DNA of 64,000 nucleotides from Prosthecomicrobium sp. N25 (GCF_037203705.1 NZ_JBBCAT010000002.1:558001-622000); one strand, 5' to 3'; positions 33,818 through 43,021 are shown, numbered from the stretch's first letter. Notes: generated by a model not told the origin, from the letters alone. Numbers and translations are program-made.

Positions 33818-35725
33818 ATGTCGCTGTTCGAACCGGAGGAGACGGTCGGCCTCGTGTGGCACCGGCTGGTCGGCGGGGCCGGCAGCTATCGGCGGCATCC
33901 GGCCGCCGCGGTGCGCCTGGAGGCGGTGCGCGGTCGGCTCGGGGTGATGTTCCGGGCCTTCGGGGGCGCGCCGGCGCTGCGGCTCGCCGAGAGCGCTCCG
34001 ACGGTGTCGCGGCACCGGCTCGGCCTCGCCGCCCGCATCGGGATCGGCGCCGAGAAACTCGCCCAGCCGGCGCTCGACGCCACCACGTTGCGGCTCCCTC
34101 CGGTCGTCGACGTCTATCCCGACGCCGCCGACAACGCGCTCCTCTACGAATGGCTGGTCGCCTGGTTCGCGGTGGCGGGGCCGGTGCCGACCGACCCCGA
34201 TCCCCTGCGGGCCGATCTCCTGAGGCTGCGGGCGGCGGTCGCGGCGAGCGCGGCGGCGCTGGCGGCCTGGCCGGGGCTCGGCAGGATCTACCACCGGCTC
34301 CGGGCCGCCACGCTGGCCGTCCGCCCCGTCCGTTCGCTGCCGCCGGCCGAAGCCGACGTGGAGGCGGCGATCCGGGCGATCCTGGGGGCGGCGCGGCCCG
34401 CGGCCCTGCCGCATCTCGACGCGATCGAGGACCGGCGCACCGACCTCTCCTGCTTCGCGGCGCCGCGCGGCTACCGGCCCTTCCTGCCCATCCCGCTGTT
34501 CGGTGCCGTGGAGGCCGGCACGGGATCCGGGCGGCCCGAGCAGGCGGAGGACCCGGACGGGCGGTCCGTGACGGTCGATGCGCGCCGCCGCAAGGCGGAG
34601 CGGCGCGACACGGACCAGTCCGATCGCGACGACCCGCTGGTGCTCCATCGGTTCGAGACGATCTTCTCGCTTGCCGAGATGGTCAACGTGAACCGGAAGG
34701 TGGAGGACGACGACGAGGAGGGCGCCCGCCAGGCGGCCGACGACCTGCCGGACCTGACCATCGGGGCGAACCAGAAGCGGGCCGCGACGCGGCTGAAGAT
34801 GGACCTCGACCTCGCGCCGGCCGACGCGGAGGGCGACGCCCTCGCGGGGGCCGCGACCTATCCGGAATGGGATTGGAAGAAGCAGGCGCATCGCCCCGAC
34901 CATTGCCGCGTCCTGCCGGGGCTCGCTCCTTCGACCGGCGAGGACTGGGCGCCGGACGCCGCCATGCAGCGGCAGATCGCGTCGGTTCGCCGCCAGTTCG
35001 AGGCGCTCCGGCCGAAGCGGGTGCTGCTCCCGGGACAGGCGGACGGGGACGACCTGGACCTCGCCGCGCTCGTCCGGGACGTGGCGGATCGCAGGGCCGG
35101 AGGCCCCGGCACCGAGCGGCTCTTCGTGGCGAGCCGCGCGATCGACCGCGACCTCTCGGTCGCCGTGCTGATGGACGTGTCGCTCTCCACCGACGCCTGG
35201 ATCGGGACACACCGGGTTCTCGACGTCGAGAAAGCCGCGCTGCTGGCGCTCACCCACGGGCTGACCGCCTGCGGCGACGAACATGCGATCTTCACCTTTA
35301 CGTCCCGCAAGCGCGGCGCGGTGCGGGTCGACACAGTGAAGGGCTACGACGAAACGCTCGGGCGGGCCGTGACACGACGCATCGAGGCGCTGAAGCCCGG
35401 CGAGTACACGCGGATGGGGGCCGCCGTCCGACACGTGGCGCGCGGCCTCGCCGAACGGCCGCACCGGCATCGGTTGCTCCTGGTCCTGACCGACGGCAAG
35501 CCGAACGACATCGACTACTACGAAGGCCGCTACGGGATCGAGGATACCCGGATGGCGATCCGCGAGGCTCGCGAGGAGGGACTCAGGGTGTTCGGGGTCA
35601 CGGTCGACGAGGCCGGCCGGGACTACTTCCCCTACATCTTCGGCCGCGGGGCGCATGCCATCGTGTCGAATCCCGAGCGTCTGCCGACGGCCTTGCCGGC
35701 CATCTACCGGCACCTGGTGCGCTGA
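33818..35725 (+). CDS. norD: Nitric oxide reductase activation protein NorD (VWA domain)
   Basis: A 635-residue protein with a C-terminal von Willebrand A domain whose MIDAS is complete: D453-V-S455-L-S457 (LMDVSLSTDAW), a later Thr in TRMGAAVRH and the Asp of LLLVLTDGKPNDIDYYEGRYG, a NorD hallmark. The N-terminal 430 residues are helical with a charged, variable middle (about 220-340). NorD works with NorQ to mature NorB. ATG at 33818 is four bases after the norQ stop, so the pair is translationally linked. Confidence 0.93.
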   Translation: MSLFEPEETVGLVWHRLVGGAGSYRRHPAAAVRLEAVRGRLGVMFRAFGGAPALRLAESAPTVSRHRLGLAARIGIGAEKLAQPALDATTLRLPPVVDVYPDAADNALLYEWLVAWFAVAGPVPTDPDPLRADLLRLRAAVAASAAALAAWPGLGRIYHRLRAATLAVRPVRSLPPAEADVEAAIRAILGAARPAALPHLDAIEDRRTDLSCFAAPRGYRPFLPIPLFGAVEAGTGSGRPEQAEDPDGRSVTVDARRRKAERRDTDQSDRDDPLVLHRFETIFSLAEMVNVNRKVEDDDEEGARQAADDLPDLTIGANQKRAATRLKMDLDLAPADAEGDALAGAATYPEWDWKKQAHRPDHCRVLPGLAPSTGEDWAPDAAMQRQIASVRRQFEALRPKRVLLPGQADGDDLDLAALVRDVADRRAGGPGTERLFVASRAIDRDLSVAVLMDVSLSTDAWIGTHRVLDVEKAALLALTHGLTACGDEHAIFTFTSRKRGAVRVDTVKGYDETLGRAVTRRIEALKPGEYTRMGAAVRHVARGLAERPHRHRLLLVLTDGKPNDIDYYEGRYGIEDTRMAIREAREEGLRVFGVTVDEAGRDYFPYIFGRGAHAIVSNPERLPTALPAIYRHLVR

Positions 35726-35797
35726 AGCGGGCGGCGCGGCCGCCCGGTCGCGTAAACATCCCTAGGTGGATGATCGTAGGCGGGATCTCGTTCTTGT

Positions 35798-35811
35798 TTG
35801 TCTTTTGACAA
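35798..35811 (+). promoter_or_regulatory. FNR/NnrR-family palindrome upstream of nirK
   Basis: TTGTC-TTTT-GACAA is a perfect 5-4-5 inverted repeat 69 bases before the nirK ATG, in a locally AT-rich stretch. The layout is that of FNR/CRP-superfamily sites; NO-responsive NnrR/DnrR regulators of nirK and nor genes use similar palindromes. No regulator gene lies in the window. Confidence 0.7.
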
Positions 35812-35879
35812 CAAGAGCGGGGTCGTCCGGGTGTCTAGTCCTCCCGTCAGAAAGAACTGGACGAGAGAAGGACAGAGCC

Positions 35880-37004
35880 ATGTTGACCCGCCGCACCGCC
35901 CTGATCGGCACCGCCCTCGCCGCGATCCTGGCCGCGGTACCCGCCGTGGCGGACGAGACCGCCAACCCTGCCGCCGGCGCCGGCGGCCCCGACCTCGCCG
36001 CGAAGCTCGAGCGGGTCCGGGCCACGCTCGTGCCGCCGCCGGCCGTCATGGCCCACGACCAGGTGGCCCGGGGAGGCCCCAAGGTCGTCGAGTTCCGGAT
36101 GACCATCCAGGAGAAGACGGTCGTCGTCGACGAACAGGGCACGACGTTCCAGGCCATGACGTTCGACGGTTCGATGCCGGGCCCGACGATGGTCGTGCAC
36201 GAGGGCGACTACGTCGAGCTGACGCTGATCAACCCGGCCACCAACTCGATGCCGCACAACATCGACTTCCACGCCGCGACCGGCGCGCTCGGGGGCGCCC
36301 AGCTCACCTTCGTGAATCCGGGCGAGCAGACCACCCTGCGCTTCAAGGCCACCCGGGCGGGCACCTTCGTGTACCACTGCGCCCCTCCCGGCATGGTGCC
36401 CTGGCACGTGGTCAGCGGCATGAGCGGCACCATCATGGTCCTGCCGCGCGACGGCCTGAAGGACGCTGACGGCACGCCCGTCCGCTACGACCGGGCCTAT
36501 ACGATCGGCGAGTTCGACCTCTACATCCCGAAGGACGAGAAGGGGCGCTACAAGAGCTACGAGAGCCCCGGGGATGCCTACGGCGAGACCCTCGAGGTCA
36601 TGAAGGGCCTCATCCCCACGCATGTGGTCTTCAACGGCCGCAAGGGCGCGCTGACGGGCAAGAACGCCATGACGGCGAAGGTCGGCGAGACGGTGCTGTT
36701 TATCCATTCCAGCGCCAACCGCGACACGCGCCCGCATCTGATCGGCGGGCACGGCGACTGGGTCTGGGAGACGGGCAAGTTCAACAACCGGCCCGAGAAG
36801 GACCTGGAGACCTGGTTCGTGCGCGGCGGCAGCGCGGCGGCGGCCGTCTACACCTTCCTGCAGCCCGGCATCTACGCCTACGTGAACCACAATCTCATCG
36901 AGGCGGCCGAACTCGGCGCCACGGCCCATGTCAAGGTCGAGGGCACCTGGAACAACGACCTCATGAAGCAGGTGAGCGCACCGGCACCCATCGTGGGCCA
37001 GTGA
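35880..37004 (+). CDS. nirK: Copper-containing nitrite reductase NirK
   Basis: A 374-residue periplasmic enzyme reducing nitrite to NO. Signal about 1-24 with an RR pair (Tat-like). Every copper and catalytic residue of the Alcaligenes enzyme is found at a constant offset of 31: type 1 copper H126, C167, H176, M181; type 2 copper H131, H166, H337; catalytic D129 and H286. The link TSxNxD-type and length place it in class I NirK. ATG at 35880 begins the signal peptide. Preceded by an FNR-like palindrome, followed by nirV after a hairpin. Confidence 0.97.
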   Translation: MLTRRTALIGTALAAILAAVPAVADETANPAAGAGGPDLAAKLERVRATLVPPPAVMAHDQVARGGPKVVEFRMTIQEKTVVVDEQGTTFQAMTFDGSMPGPTMVVHEGDYVELTLINPATNSMPHNIDFHAATGALGGAQLTFVNPGEQTTLRFKATRAGTFVYHCAPPGMVPWHVVSGMSGTIMVLPRDGLKDADGTPVRYDRAYTIGEFDLYIPKDEKGRYKSYESPGDAYGETLEVMKGLIPTHVVFNGRKGALTGKNAMTAKVGETVLFIHSSANRDTRPHLIGGHGDWVWETGKFNNRPEKDLETWFVRGGSAAAAVYTFLQPGIYAYVNHNLIEAAELGATAHVKVEGTWNNDLMKQVSAPAPIVGQ

Positions 37005-37013
37005 CGCCCGCGC

Positions 37014-37048
37014 GGAGGACGGCCCGGTCCCGACACGGACCGTCCTCC
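37014..37048 (+). terminator. Hairpin between nirK and nirV
   Basis: Arms GGAGGACGG and CCGTCCTCC pair perfectly over 9 bases with a 17-base loop, starting 10 bases after the nirK stop and ending before the nirV start. Without a T run, it may act as a partial terminator that keeps nirV below nirK levels or as a 3' stabiliser. Confidence 0.5.
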
Positions 37049-37084
37049 GACCTCTCCTCTCCTCCGTCCGGCGGGAGACCTCCC

Positions 37085-37903
37085 ATGCGGTTCGGTCCGA
37101 AGATCCTGTCCCTCGGCTTCGTCGCCCTCGGTGCGCTGTCGCTGCTGCAGGGGTTCTCGCCCGTCGAGGACGACGGCACCATCGCGATCCGCGGCGGTCC
37201 GGTCCTCTACAGGGACGCCGGCGAATTCCTCGACCACGGCCGGCCCGTGGACGCCCCGCTGGTGCGGATCGAGTCCCGGACTTCCTTCGCCATCCAGAAG
37301 CGGCAGGTGATCCGCGCCGAGTACGACGCCTGCGTGGCGCAGCGGGCCTGCCGCGCCCTCGACGACGAGGGCGCGGCGGACCGACCCGCCGTCGGCCTGT
37401 CCCACCAGGACGCGGTGGCGTATGCGGCCTGGCTCTCGGCCCGGACCGGCCGGCGCTGGCGCCTGCCCACCGATCGGGAATGGGCGCTGGCGGCCGGATC
37501 GCGCTATCGCGACGACGCGCTGTCCGCCGGCGGCGACCCGGACGACCCGGCACGGCGCTGGCTCGCCGCCTACGAGGCGGAGGCGGAGCGCGCCGGTGCG
37601 CCCGACAAGGCGGTCCGTCCGATCGGCGGCTGGGGCGCGAACGAGCATGGTCTCCTGGACCTCGCCGGCAACGTCTGGGAGTGGACGTCCACCTGCTACG
37701 TGCGCGTCCGCCTGGAGGCGGGGCGCGACGCAGCGCTCGAGAATTGCGGGGTGCGGGTGGTGGAAGGCCTGCACCGGGCCACCATGACCGCGTTCGTCCG
37801 CGATCCCAAGGGCGGGGCCTGCTCGGCCGGCGTGCCGCCCGCCAACCTCGGCCTGCGCCTCGTGCGCGACGAGCCGGGCCTTCTCGCCCGGCTCGGCCTC
37901 TGA
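37085..37903 (+). CDS. nirV: NirV, formylglycine-generating-enzyme-like protein
   Basis: A 272-residue secreted or anchored protein with an N-terminal hydrophobic segment (ILSLGFVALGALSLLQG) and an FGE-sulfatase/SUMF1 domain (about 50-270). Landmarks are DRPAVGLSHQDAVAYAAWLSARTGRRWRLPTDREWALAA, GANEHGLLDLAGNVWEWTS and the C-terminal GLRLVRDE. The active-site cysteine pair of true formylglycine enzymes is not evident, consistent with NirV proteins. NirV accompanies nirK in many denitrifiers; its function is undecided. ATG at 37085 follows a GGGAG site. Confidence 0.88.
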   Translation: MRFGPKILSLGFVALGALSLLQGFSPVEDDGTIAIRGGPVLYRDAGEFLDHGRPVDAPLVRIESRTSFAIQKRQVIRAEYDACVAQRACRALDDEGAADRPAVGLSHQDAVAYAAWLSARTGRRWRLPTDREWALAAGSRYRDDALSAGGDPDDPARRWLAAYEAEAERAGAPDKAVRPIGGWGANEHGLLDLAGNVWEWTSTCYVRVRLEAGRDAALENCGVRVVEGLHRATMTAFVRDPKGGACSAGVPPANLGLRLVRDEPGLLARLGL

Positions 37904-38006
37904 TCCCCGGGTCCTCCGGCCGGCCGCTTGACGGATGTCCAGGGCGGGCCGGCGCGGACAGGCCACCCTGGTCCGACCGACAGACTTCTCGACCGGAGGC
38001 AATCCC

Positions 38007-39200
38007 GTGACCGGAACCAGCGAAACCGCCCGCGCCTTCCGCGGCCCCGCCGTCTTCTCCTGGGGCTTCCGCCCCTTCTTCCTCGCCGCGGCGCTTTGGG
38101 GCGTCGTGGCCATGCTGCTCTGGCTGCCCGTCTTCGAGGGGCACCTGCAGCTTCCGACCGCCTTCTCTCCCGTCGACTGGCACGTCCACGAGATGCTGTT
38201 CGGCTTCGCCCCGGCGGTGATCGGGGGCTTCCTGCTGACCGCCATCCCGAACTGGACCGGGCGGCTGCCGGTCGTGGGCGCTCCGCTCGCGGGGCTCGTC
38301 GGTCTCTGGGCGGCGGGCCGGATCGCGGTCGCGGGCTCGGCCCTGTGGGGTCCGGCCGCGGCGGGGGTGGTGGACGTGGCCTTCCTGGTGACGATGGCCG
38401 CGGTAGCGGCCCGGGAGGTGCACGCGGCCGGCAACCTGCGCAATCTTCCGGTGGTGGCCATGGTGCTGGTGCTCGGCCTCGCCAACGGGGCTTTCCACGC
38501 CGAGGCGGCGATCACCGGCACGGCGTCGGTCGCGACGCGGGCCGGCTTCTCGGTGGTGCTGATGCTGATCGGCCTGATCGGCGGCCGGATCGTGCCGAGC
38601 TTCACGCAGAACTGGCTCGCCCGCAACGGCAAGGCGACGATCAAGCCGGCCCCCTTCGGCCGCTTCGACAAGGCCGCCATGGCGGTCATGGGCCTGGGCC
38701 TGCTCGCCTGGACGGTCCGTCCGGAAGGCCTCTTCACCGCGGCGGCGCTCGCCGCGGCGGCGGCCGCCAGCGCCGCCCGGCTCGCCCGCTGGAAGGGCTT
38801 CCATACGGTGCCGGACCGGCTCGTTCTGGTGCTGCATGTCGGCTACGGGTTCCTGCCGGTCGGCTTCCTCCTCGCCGCCCTGCACGCGGCCGCACCCGGG
38901 ACGGTGTCGTCGGCGGCCGGCTTCCACGCCTTCGGGATCGGAGCGATCGGCACCATGACGCTGGCGGTGATGACGCGCGCGAGCCTCGGCCACACGGGCC
39001 GGCCGCTGGTCGCCTCGCGGGCCACGCAGGCGCTCTACGCCGCGATCGTGGGGGCGGCGGCCGCCCGGGTCGCCATGGCGTTCGCACCGGACGGCTTCGT
39101 GCTGATGCATGTCGCCGCGCTCGGCTGGATCGTCGCCTTCGGGACCTTCCTCGGCGCCTACGGGCCGCTCCTCGGCCGGCGCCGCCCGGCGACCGCCTGA
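38007..39200 (+). CDS. nnrS: NnrS family membrane haem protein
   Basis: A 397-residue protein with about twelve membrane helices. The family marks are FSWGFRPFFLAAALWG near the N-terminus, WHVHEMLFGFAPAVIGGFLLTAIPNWTGR, FHAFGIGAIGTMTLAVMTRASLGHTGRPL and the late HVAALGWIVAFGTFLGAYGPLL. NnrS protects against NO-derived stress and is induced with nir/nor genes. The start is GTG at 38007, which has CCGGAGG at ideal distance; upstream in-frame ATG has none. Placed 103 bases after nirV. Confidence 0.92.
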   Translation: MTGTSETARAFRGPAVFSWGFRPFFLAAALWGVVAMLLWLPVFEGHLQLPTAFSPVDWHVHEMLFGFAPAVIGGFLLTAIPNWTGRLPVVGAPLAGLVGLWAAGRIAVAGSALWGPAAAGVVDVAFLVTMAAVAAREVHAAGNLRNLPVVAMVLVLGLANGAFHAEAAITGTASVATRAGFSVVLMLIGLIGGRIVPSFTQNWLARNGKATIKPAPFGRFDKAAMAVMGLGLLAWTVRPEGLFTAAALAAAAAASAARLARWKGFHTVPDRLVLVLHVGYGFLPVGFLLAALHAAAPGTVSSAAGFHAFGIGAIGTMTLAVMTRASLGHTGRPLVASRATQALYAAIVGAAAARVAMAFAPDGFVLMHVAALGWIVAFGTFLGAYGPLLGRRRPATA

Positions 39201-39394
39201 GTTCCGGGTCCCTAGCCGCCGCCCGGCCATGCGTGCCCGGCGGGGCGGTATTCTGGTGATGAAATCGCAGCGGTGACGCTATACTCCGCCCCGGACGACC
39301 GGTCCCGTCGGGCCGGCGTCCGGGAGACGACAAGAGGGGCCCGGTGGCGTCGCGGCCGCACGGGAACTCCGGGAGAGCGATCGGGAGGGAGACC

Positions 39395-40669
39395 ATGCAG
39401 ACCACGCGCAGAACCATCCTGGCGGGCGGCCTCGCCTTCGCGGGCGCCGGGCTGATCGGGGCGCCGGCGGTGCGCGGCCAGGGGAAGCCGAAGGTCGTGG
39501 TGATCGGCGGCGGCGCCGGCGGGGCGACGGCGGCCCGCTACATCGCGAAGGACTCGAAGGGCGCGATCGAGGTGACGCTCGTGGAGGAGGGCCGGACCTA
39601 CCAGACCTGCTTCTTCTCCAACCTCTACCTCGGCGGCTTCCGCAGCTACGAGTCCATCGTGCATGGCTACGACCGGCTCGCCGCCGAACCCGGACTGACG
39701 ATCAACCACCAGCGGGCGACCGGGATCGACCGGGACAAGAAGCTGGTGCGGCTCGCCGACGGGTCGACGCTGCCCTACGACCGGCTGGTCGTCTCCCCAG
39801 GCATCGATCTCAAGTACGACAGCGTCCCCGGCTGGAGCCGGGAGGCCGAGGAGGCCATGCCGCACGCCTGGAAGCCGGGCCGGCAGACCCAACTCCTGAA
39901 AGCCCGGCTCGACGCCGTGCCGGACGGCGGGCTGATCGTCATGGTGGCGCCGCCCAATCCCTACCGCTGCCCGCCGGGCCCCTACGAGCGGGTCTCCATG
40001 ATGGCGCATCTTCTCAAAGCCACGGGCCGGACGAAGTCGAAGATCGTGGTGCTCGATCCGAAGGAGCGCTTCTCGAAGATGGGGCTCTTCCAGGAGGGCT
40101 GGGAGAAGCACTATCCGGGGATGGTGGAATGGCTCGCCCCGGGGGTGCACGACGGGGTGAAGTCGGTCGACCCGAAGACCAACACGGTGGTGACCGGCTT
40201 CGAGACCTACGAGGCGGCGCTCGTCAACGTCATCCCGGCCCAGATGGCGGGCGCGATCGCGCGCGAGGCGGGGCTGGCGCCCGCCGGCGGCTACTGCGCC
40301 ATCGACCCGGCGACGATGAAGTCGGCCGTGGATCCGGCGGTCTTCGTGCTCGGCGACGCCTGCGTGGCCGGCGACATGCCAAAGTCGGCCTTCTCGGCCA
40401 ACAGCCAGGCGAAGGTCGCCGCCATGGTGATCCGCTCCGAGCTGACCGACGCCAAGGCCTTCCCGGCCCGCTACACCAACACCTGCTGGAGCCTGATCGA
40501 GACGGACGACGGCGTGAAGGTCGGCGGCCGCTACGAGCCCTCGCCGGAGAAGATCAAGGAGGTCGAGGGCTTCGTGTCGAAGACGGCGGAGCCGGCGGAA
40601 CTGCGCAAGAAGACCTACGAGGAGTCGCTCGGATGGTACGCGGGGATCACGGCGGACATGTTCGGGTAG
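39395..40669 (+). CDS. fccB: FccB-type sulfide dehydrogenase flavoprotein
   Basis: A 424-residue periplasmic flavoprotein with a Tat signal (TRRTILAGGLAFAGAG). The FAD-binding GGGAGG is at about 38-43. All three functional cysteines of Allochromatium FccB have equivalents: C72 in YQTCFFSN (covalent FAD), and C192 (PYRCPPGPYE) and C364 (NTCWSLI), the redox-active disulfide pair. It should oxidise sulfide to sulfur species and pass electrons to a cytochrome c. No fccA or other partner cytochrome adjoins. ATG at 39395 is preceded by GGGAGGGAG. It is 194 bases after nnrS, so cotranscription is uncertain. Confidence 0.88.
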   Translation: MQTTRRTILAGGLAFAGAGLIGAPAVRGQGKPKVVVIGGGAGGATAARYIAKDSKGAIEVTLVEEGRTYQTCFFSNLYLGGFRSYESIVHGYDRLAAEPGLTINHQRATGIDRDKKLVRLADGSTLPYDRLVVSPGIDLKYDSVPGWSREAEEAMPHAWKPGRQTQLLKARLDAVPDGGLIVMVAPPNPYRCPPGPYERVSMMAHLLKATGRTKSKIVVLDPKERFSKMGLFQEGWEKHYPGMVEWLAPGVHDGVKSVDPKTNTVVTGFETYEAALVNVIPAQMAGAIAREAGLAPAGGYCAIDPATMKSAVDPAVFVLGDACVAGDMPKSAFSANSQAKVAAMVIRSELTDAKAFPARYTNTCWSLIETDDGVKVGGRYEPSPEKIKEVEGFVSKTAEPAELRKKTYEESLGWYAGITADMFG

Positions 40670-40697
40670 GAGGGTGATGCGGGCGGGCGCGCCAGGT

Positions 40698-40742
40698 GAA
40701 ACATATACAAAACTTGCTGGCGGGCGTGGTTGTCGATATTTT
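40698..40742. promoter_or_regulatory. Inverted pair of AT-rich sites upstream of the GntR gene
   Basis: GAAACATATACAA (40698-40710) and TTGTCGATATTTT (40730-40742) face each other with a 19-base gap; the second is a 13-base exact match to a site upstream of the ABC/FAH operon at 45848. The first, read on the other strand, agrees at 9 of 13 positions. It lies 34-78 bases before the regulator's ATG, suggesting autoregulation. Confidence 0.6.
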
Positions 40743-40775
40743 GGAGGTCGAGCCGCCGAACCGACGCGACCTTCA

Positions 40776-41447
40776 ATGAACGAGCAAGTCGCCCGCACGA
40801 TCGCGAGCACCGCCTACGACCGGATCCGGGACGACATCCTGGCCGGGGCCCTGTCGCCGGGCCTGAAGCTGCGCATCGAGTTCGTCTGCGAGCGCTACGG
40901 CGTCGGGGCGAGCCCGGTGCGCGAGGCGCTCAACCGGCTGTCCTCGGAAGGGCTGGTCGAGCGGCGGGACCAGCGCGGCTTCTACGTGGCGCCGGTCAGC
41001 CTCGACAGGCTCGAGGAACTGGTGAAGACGCGCTGCTGGCTGGAGACGCTGGCGCTCGGCGAGTCCATGCGCAACCGGACGGAGGCCTGGGAGGAGGGGG
41101 TGGTCCTCGCTTTCCACCGCCTGTCGCGGACGCCGCGCTCGCTGGACGCCACGACCTACAGCTTCAACCCGGCCTGGGAGGAGCGTCACCGTGAGTTCCA
41201 CCAGGCGCTGATCGCCAATTGCGGGTCGAGCTGGCTGATCGGCTACTGCCGCGACATGCGCGACCAGGCGGACCGCTACCGCCGTCTCGCCGCCGCGCAG
41301 GTCTATCCGGCCCGGCAGGGGCCGGACGAGCACCGGGAGATCATGGAGGCCGCGGTGGCCGGCGACATCCCGGCCGCGACCGCGCTCCTGGAGGCGCACT
41401 ACCGTCGGACCGCGACGATCGTCGAGGGGACGTTCCGGACGGCGTGA
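40776..41447 (+). CDS. GntR family regulator, FCD type
   Basis: A 223-residue transcription factor. Residues 10-75 are the GntR winged helix (AYDRIRDDILAGALSPGLKLRIEFVCERYGVGASPVREALNRLSSEGLVERRDQRGFYVAPVS); the rest is an all-helical FCD ligand domain with LETLALGESMRN, WEERHREFHQALIANCGSSWLIGYCRDMRDQADRYRRLA and DEHREIMEAAVAGD, whose His and Asp residues bind metal in relatives. ATG at 40776 is the start that matches the family; the frame is open upstream. It converges on the FAH-hydrolase operon, with which it shares an operator pattern, so it probably controls that operon in response to the imported compound. Confidence 0.88.
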   Translation: MNEQVARTIASTAYDRIRDDILAGALSPGLKLRIEFVCERYGVGASPVREALNRLSSEGLVERRDQRGFYVAPVSLDRLEELVKTRCWLETLALGESMRNRTEAWEEGVVLAFHRLSRTPRSLDATTYSFNPAWEERHREFHQALIANCGSSWLIGYCRDMRDQADRYRRLAAAQVYPARQGPDEHREIMEAAVAGDIPAATALLEAHYRRTATIVEGTFRTA

Positions 41448-41474
41448 AGCGGGCCGGGTCGGCCCCGACGCGCG

Positions 41475-41501
41475 GATGCCCGGGACGGAGGCCCGGGCAT
41501 C
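41475..41501. terminator. Bidirectional terminator-type hairpin
   Basis: GATGCCCGGG and CCCGGGCATC pair perfectly over 10 bases around a 7-base loop in the gap between the convergent GntR and FAH genes. Its position suits a terminator for both transcripts. Confidence 0.65.
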
Positions 41502-41544
41502 TCGGATCGTCAGTCCGCCCAAGGTCGGGCGAGAGCCCGGGACT

Positions 41545-42231
41545 TCAGACGACGCTCACGTTCAGGTCGCCGACGCCGTCGACATGGCCGCGAAGGCGGT
41601 CGCCGGCCTTGACGGCGCCGACGCCGGCGGGGGTGCCGGACATGATCAGGTCGCCGGGCGCCAGGACGAAGTATTCGGACAGGTAGGAGATCATCTCCGG
41701 CACCTTCCAGATCATCTGGTTGACGTCGCCCTTCTGGCGCATCTCGCCGTTGACCTCGAGCCAGATGGCGCCGGAGGCGGGATGGCCGACCTTCGAAACG
41801 GGGTGGATCGGGCCGCAAGGGGCGGAATGCTCGAAGGCCTTGCCGATCTCCCAGGGACGGCCGAGCTTCTTGGCCTCGCCCTGCAGGTCGCGGCGGGTCA
41901 TGTCGAGGCCGATGGCGTAGCCGAAGACATGGTCGAGGGCGCGGTCGACCGGGATGTTCGCGCCGCCGCTCTTCAGCGCGACGACGAGCTCGATCTCGAA
42001 ATGGACGTCCTTCGACTTGGGCGGGAAGGGAAAGTCCTGGCCCTCGACGAGGAGGTTGTCCGGGTTCTTCTGGAAGAAGAAGGGCGGCTCCTTGGAGGGG
42101 TCGTGCCCCATCTCGATGGCGTGCTCCGCGTAGTTGCGGCCGATGCAGTAGATCCGCCGGACCGGGAAGGTGTCGTCCGTGCCCAGGACGGGAAGCGTGA
42201 CGACCGGCGGCGGGGAGATGACGTAGCCCAC
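41545..42231 (-). CDS. Fumarylacetoacetate hydrolase family protein
   Basis: A 228-residue metal-dependent hydrolase/isomerase of the FAH superfamily, short single-domain type as in maleylpyruvate hydrolases and acylpyruvases. Landmarks: IYCIGRNYAEHAIEMGHDP, PPFFFQKNPDNLLVEG, the metal-ligand segment VHFEIELVVAL with two glutamates, GYAIGLDMTRRDLQ, GKAFEHSAPCGPI and APGDLIMSGTPAGVG. It should cleave a C-C bond in a beta-diketo acid from aromatic breakdown. It is the last gene of the transporter operon, implying that the imported substrate is aromatic or becomes a diketo acid (inference). Confidence 0.9.
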   Translation of the reverse strand: MGYVISPPPVVTLPVLGTDDTFPVRRIYCIGRNYAEHAIEMGHDPSKEPPFFFQKNPDNLLVEGQDFPFPPKSKDVHFEIELVVALKSGGANIPVDRALDHVFGYAIGLDMTRRDLQGEAKKLGRPWEIGKAFEHSAPCGPIHPVSKVGHPASGAIWLEVNGEMRQKGDVNQMIWKVPEMISYLSEYFVLAPGDLIMSGTPAGVGAVKAGDRLRGHVDGVGDLNVSVV

Positions 42232-42253
42232 GGGAGGTTCCTTTCTGGTGGGA

Positions 42254-43009
42254 TCACTGGCGGGAGGAGGCGAAGTGGTCGACCCGGCGCTCGACGGCGC
42301 CCAGCACCGCGTCGAGCGCGAAGGCGAGACCGAAGAGCACGACGAGCAGGGCCCACATGTGCTCCATGAGGAAGTTCGACGAGTAGATCTCGAAGAGGTG
42401 ACCGAAGCCGACCACGGAGACCAGCAGCTGGCCGATGATGACGCCCTTGACGGCGCGCAGCAGGCCGAGGCGGATGCCGGTCAGGATCTCGGGCAGGGCC
42501 GACTGGACGTAGATCTTGGAGAAGGCCTGCCAGCGCGTCGCCCCGTAGACCCGGGCCATCTCGACCAGGGAGGGCGAGATCGCCTCGGTGCCGGCGCGGG
42601 CGTCGAGGATCACGATCCAGATCGCGAAGAGCACGACGGTGAGCACGATCGTGGTCTCGCCGAAGCCGAAGATCGCCATGATGACGGGCACCAGGGCGGA
42701 GAGCGGCGCGCTGATAAAGGTGTTCACCCAGGGCAGCAGCATGCGGTCGACGAGGGGCAGCCGGCCCATCAGGATGCCGACCGGCACGCCGACCAGGATC
42801 GCGACCGCGCTGCCCAGCGCGAAGGTGCGGGCCGTGATGGCGAGGGCGTCCCAGAAGGTCTCGGTCCCGGCGATCTCGACGAGGCGGACGAGCGTGGCGG
42901 AGAGCGGCGGGATCAGGATCGTCACCTCCGCGCGGCCGACGACCTCCCAGAGGAGGGCCCAGATCAGCAGGGACGCCATCATGGGAATGCGGATGCCGCG
43001 GATCGTCAT
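42254..43009 (-). CDS. NitT/TauT-type ABC transporter permease (second)
   Basis: A 251-residue inner-membrane permease of the BPD_transp_1 class (SsuC/TauC group) with six helices. The cytoplasmic EAA-type loop is EMARVYGATRWQAFSKIYVQSALPEILTGIRLGL. It follows the ATPase gene after 12 bases and precedes the FAH gene. With the permease at 43837 it would form a heterodimeric channel. Confidence 0.88.
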   Translation of the reverse strand: MTIRGIRIPMMASLLIWALLWEVVGRAEVTILIPPLSATLVRLVEIAGTETFWDALAITARTFALGSAVAILVGVPVGILMGRLPLVDRMLLPWVNTFISAPLSALVPVIMAIFGFGETTIVLTVVLFAIWIVILDARAGTEAISPSLVEMARVYGATRWQAFSKIYVQSALPEILTGIRLGLLRAVKGVIIGQLLVSVVGFGHLFEIYSSNFLMEHMWALLVVLFGLAFALDAVLGAVERRVDHFASSRQ

Positions 43010-43021
43010 GGGGCGAGGCCT

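Noticed and set aside
35847-39230. A 1127-codon open frame on the minus strand opposite nirK, nirV and nnrS
   Set aside because: It is antisense to genes with complete catalytic motifs, has low-complexity Arg/Ala/Gly composition and no family resemblance. Long antisense frames are expected at this GC content.
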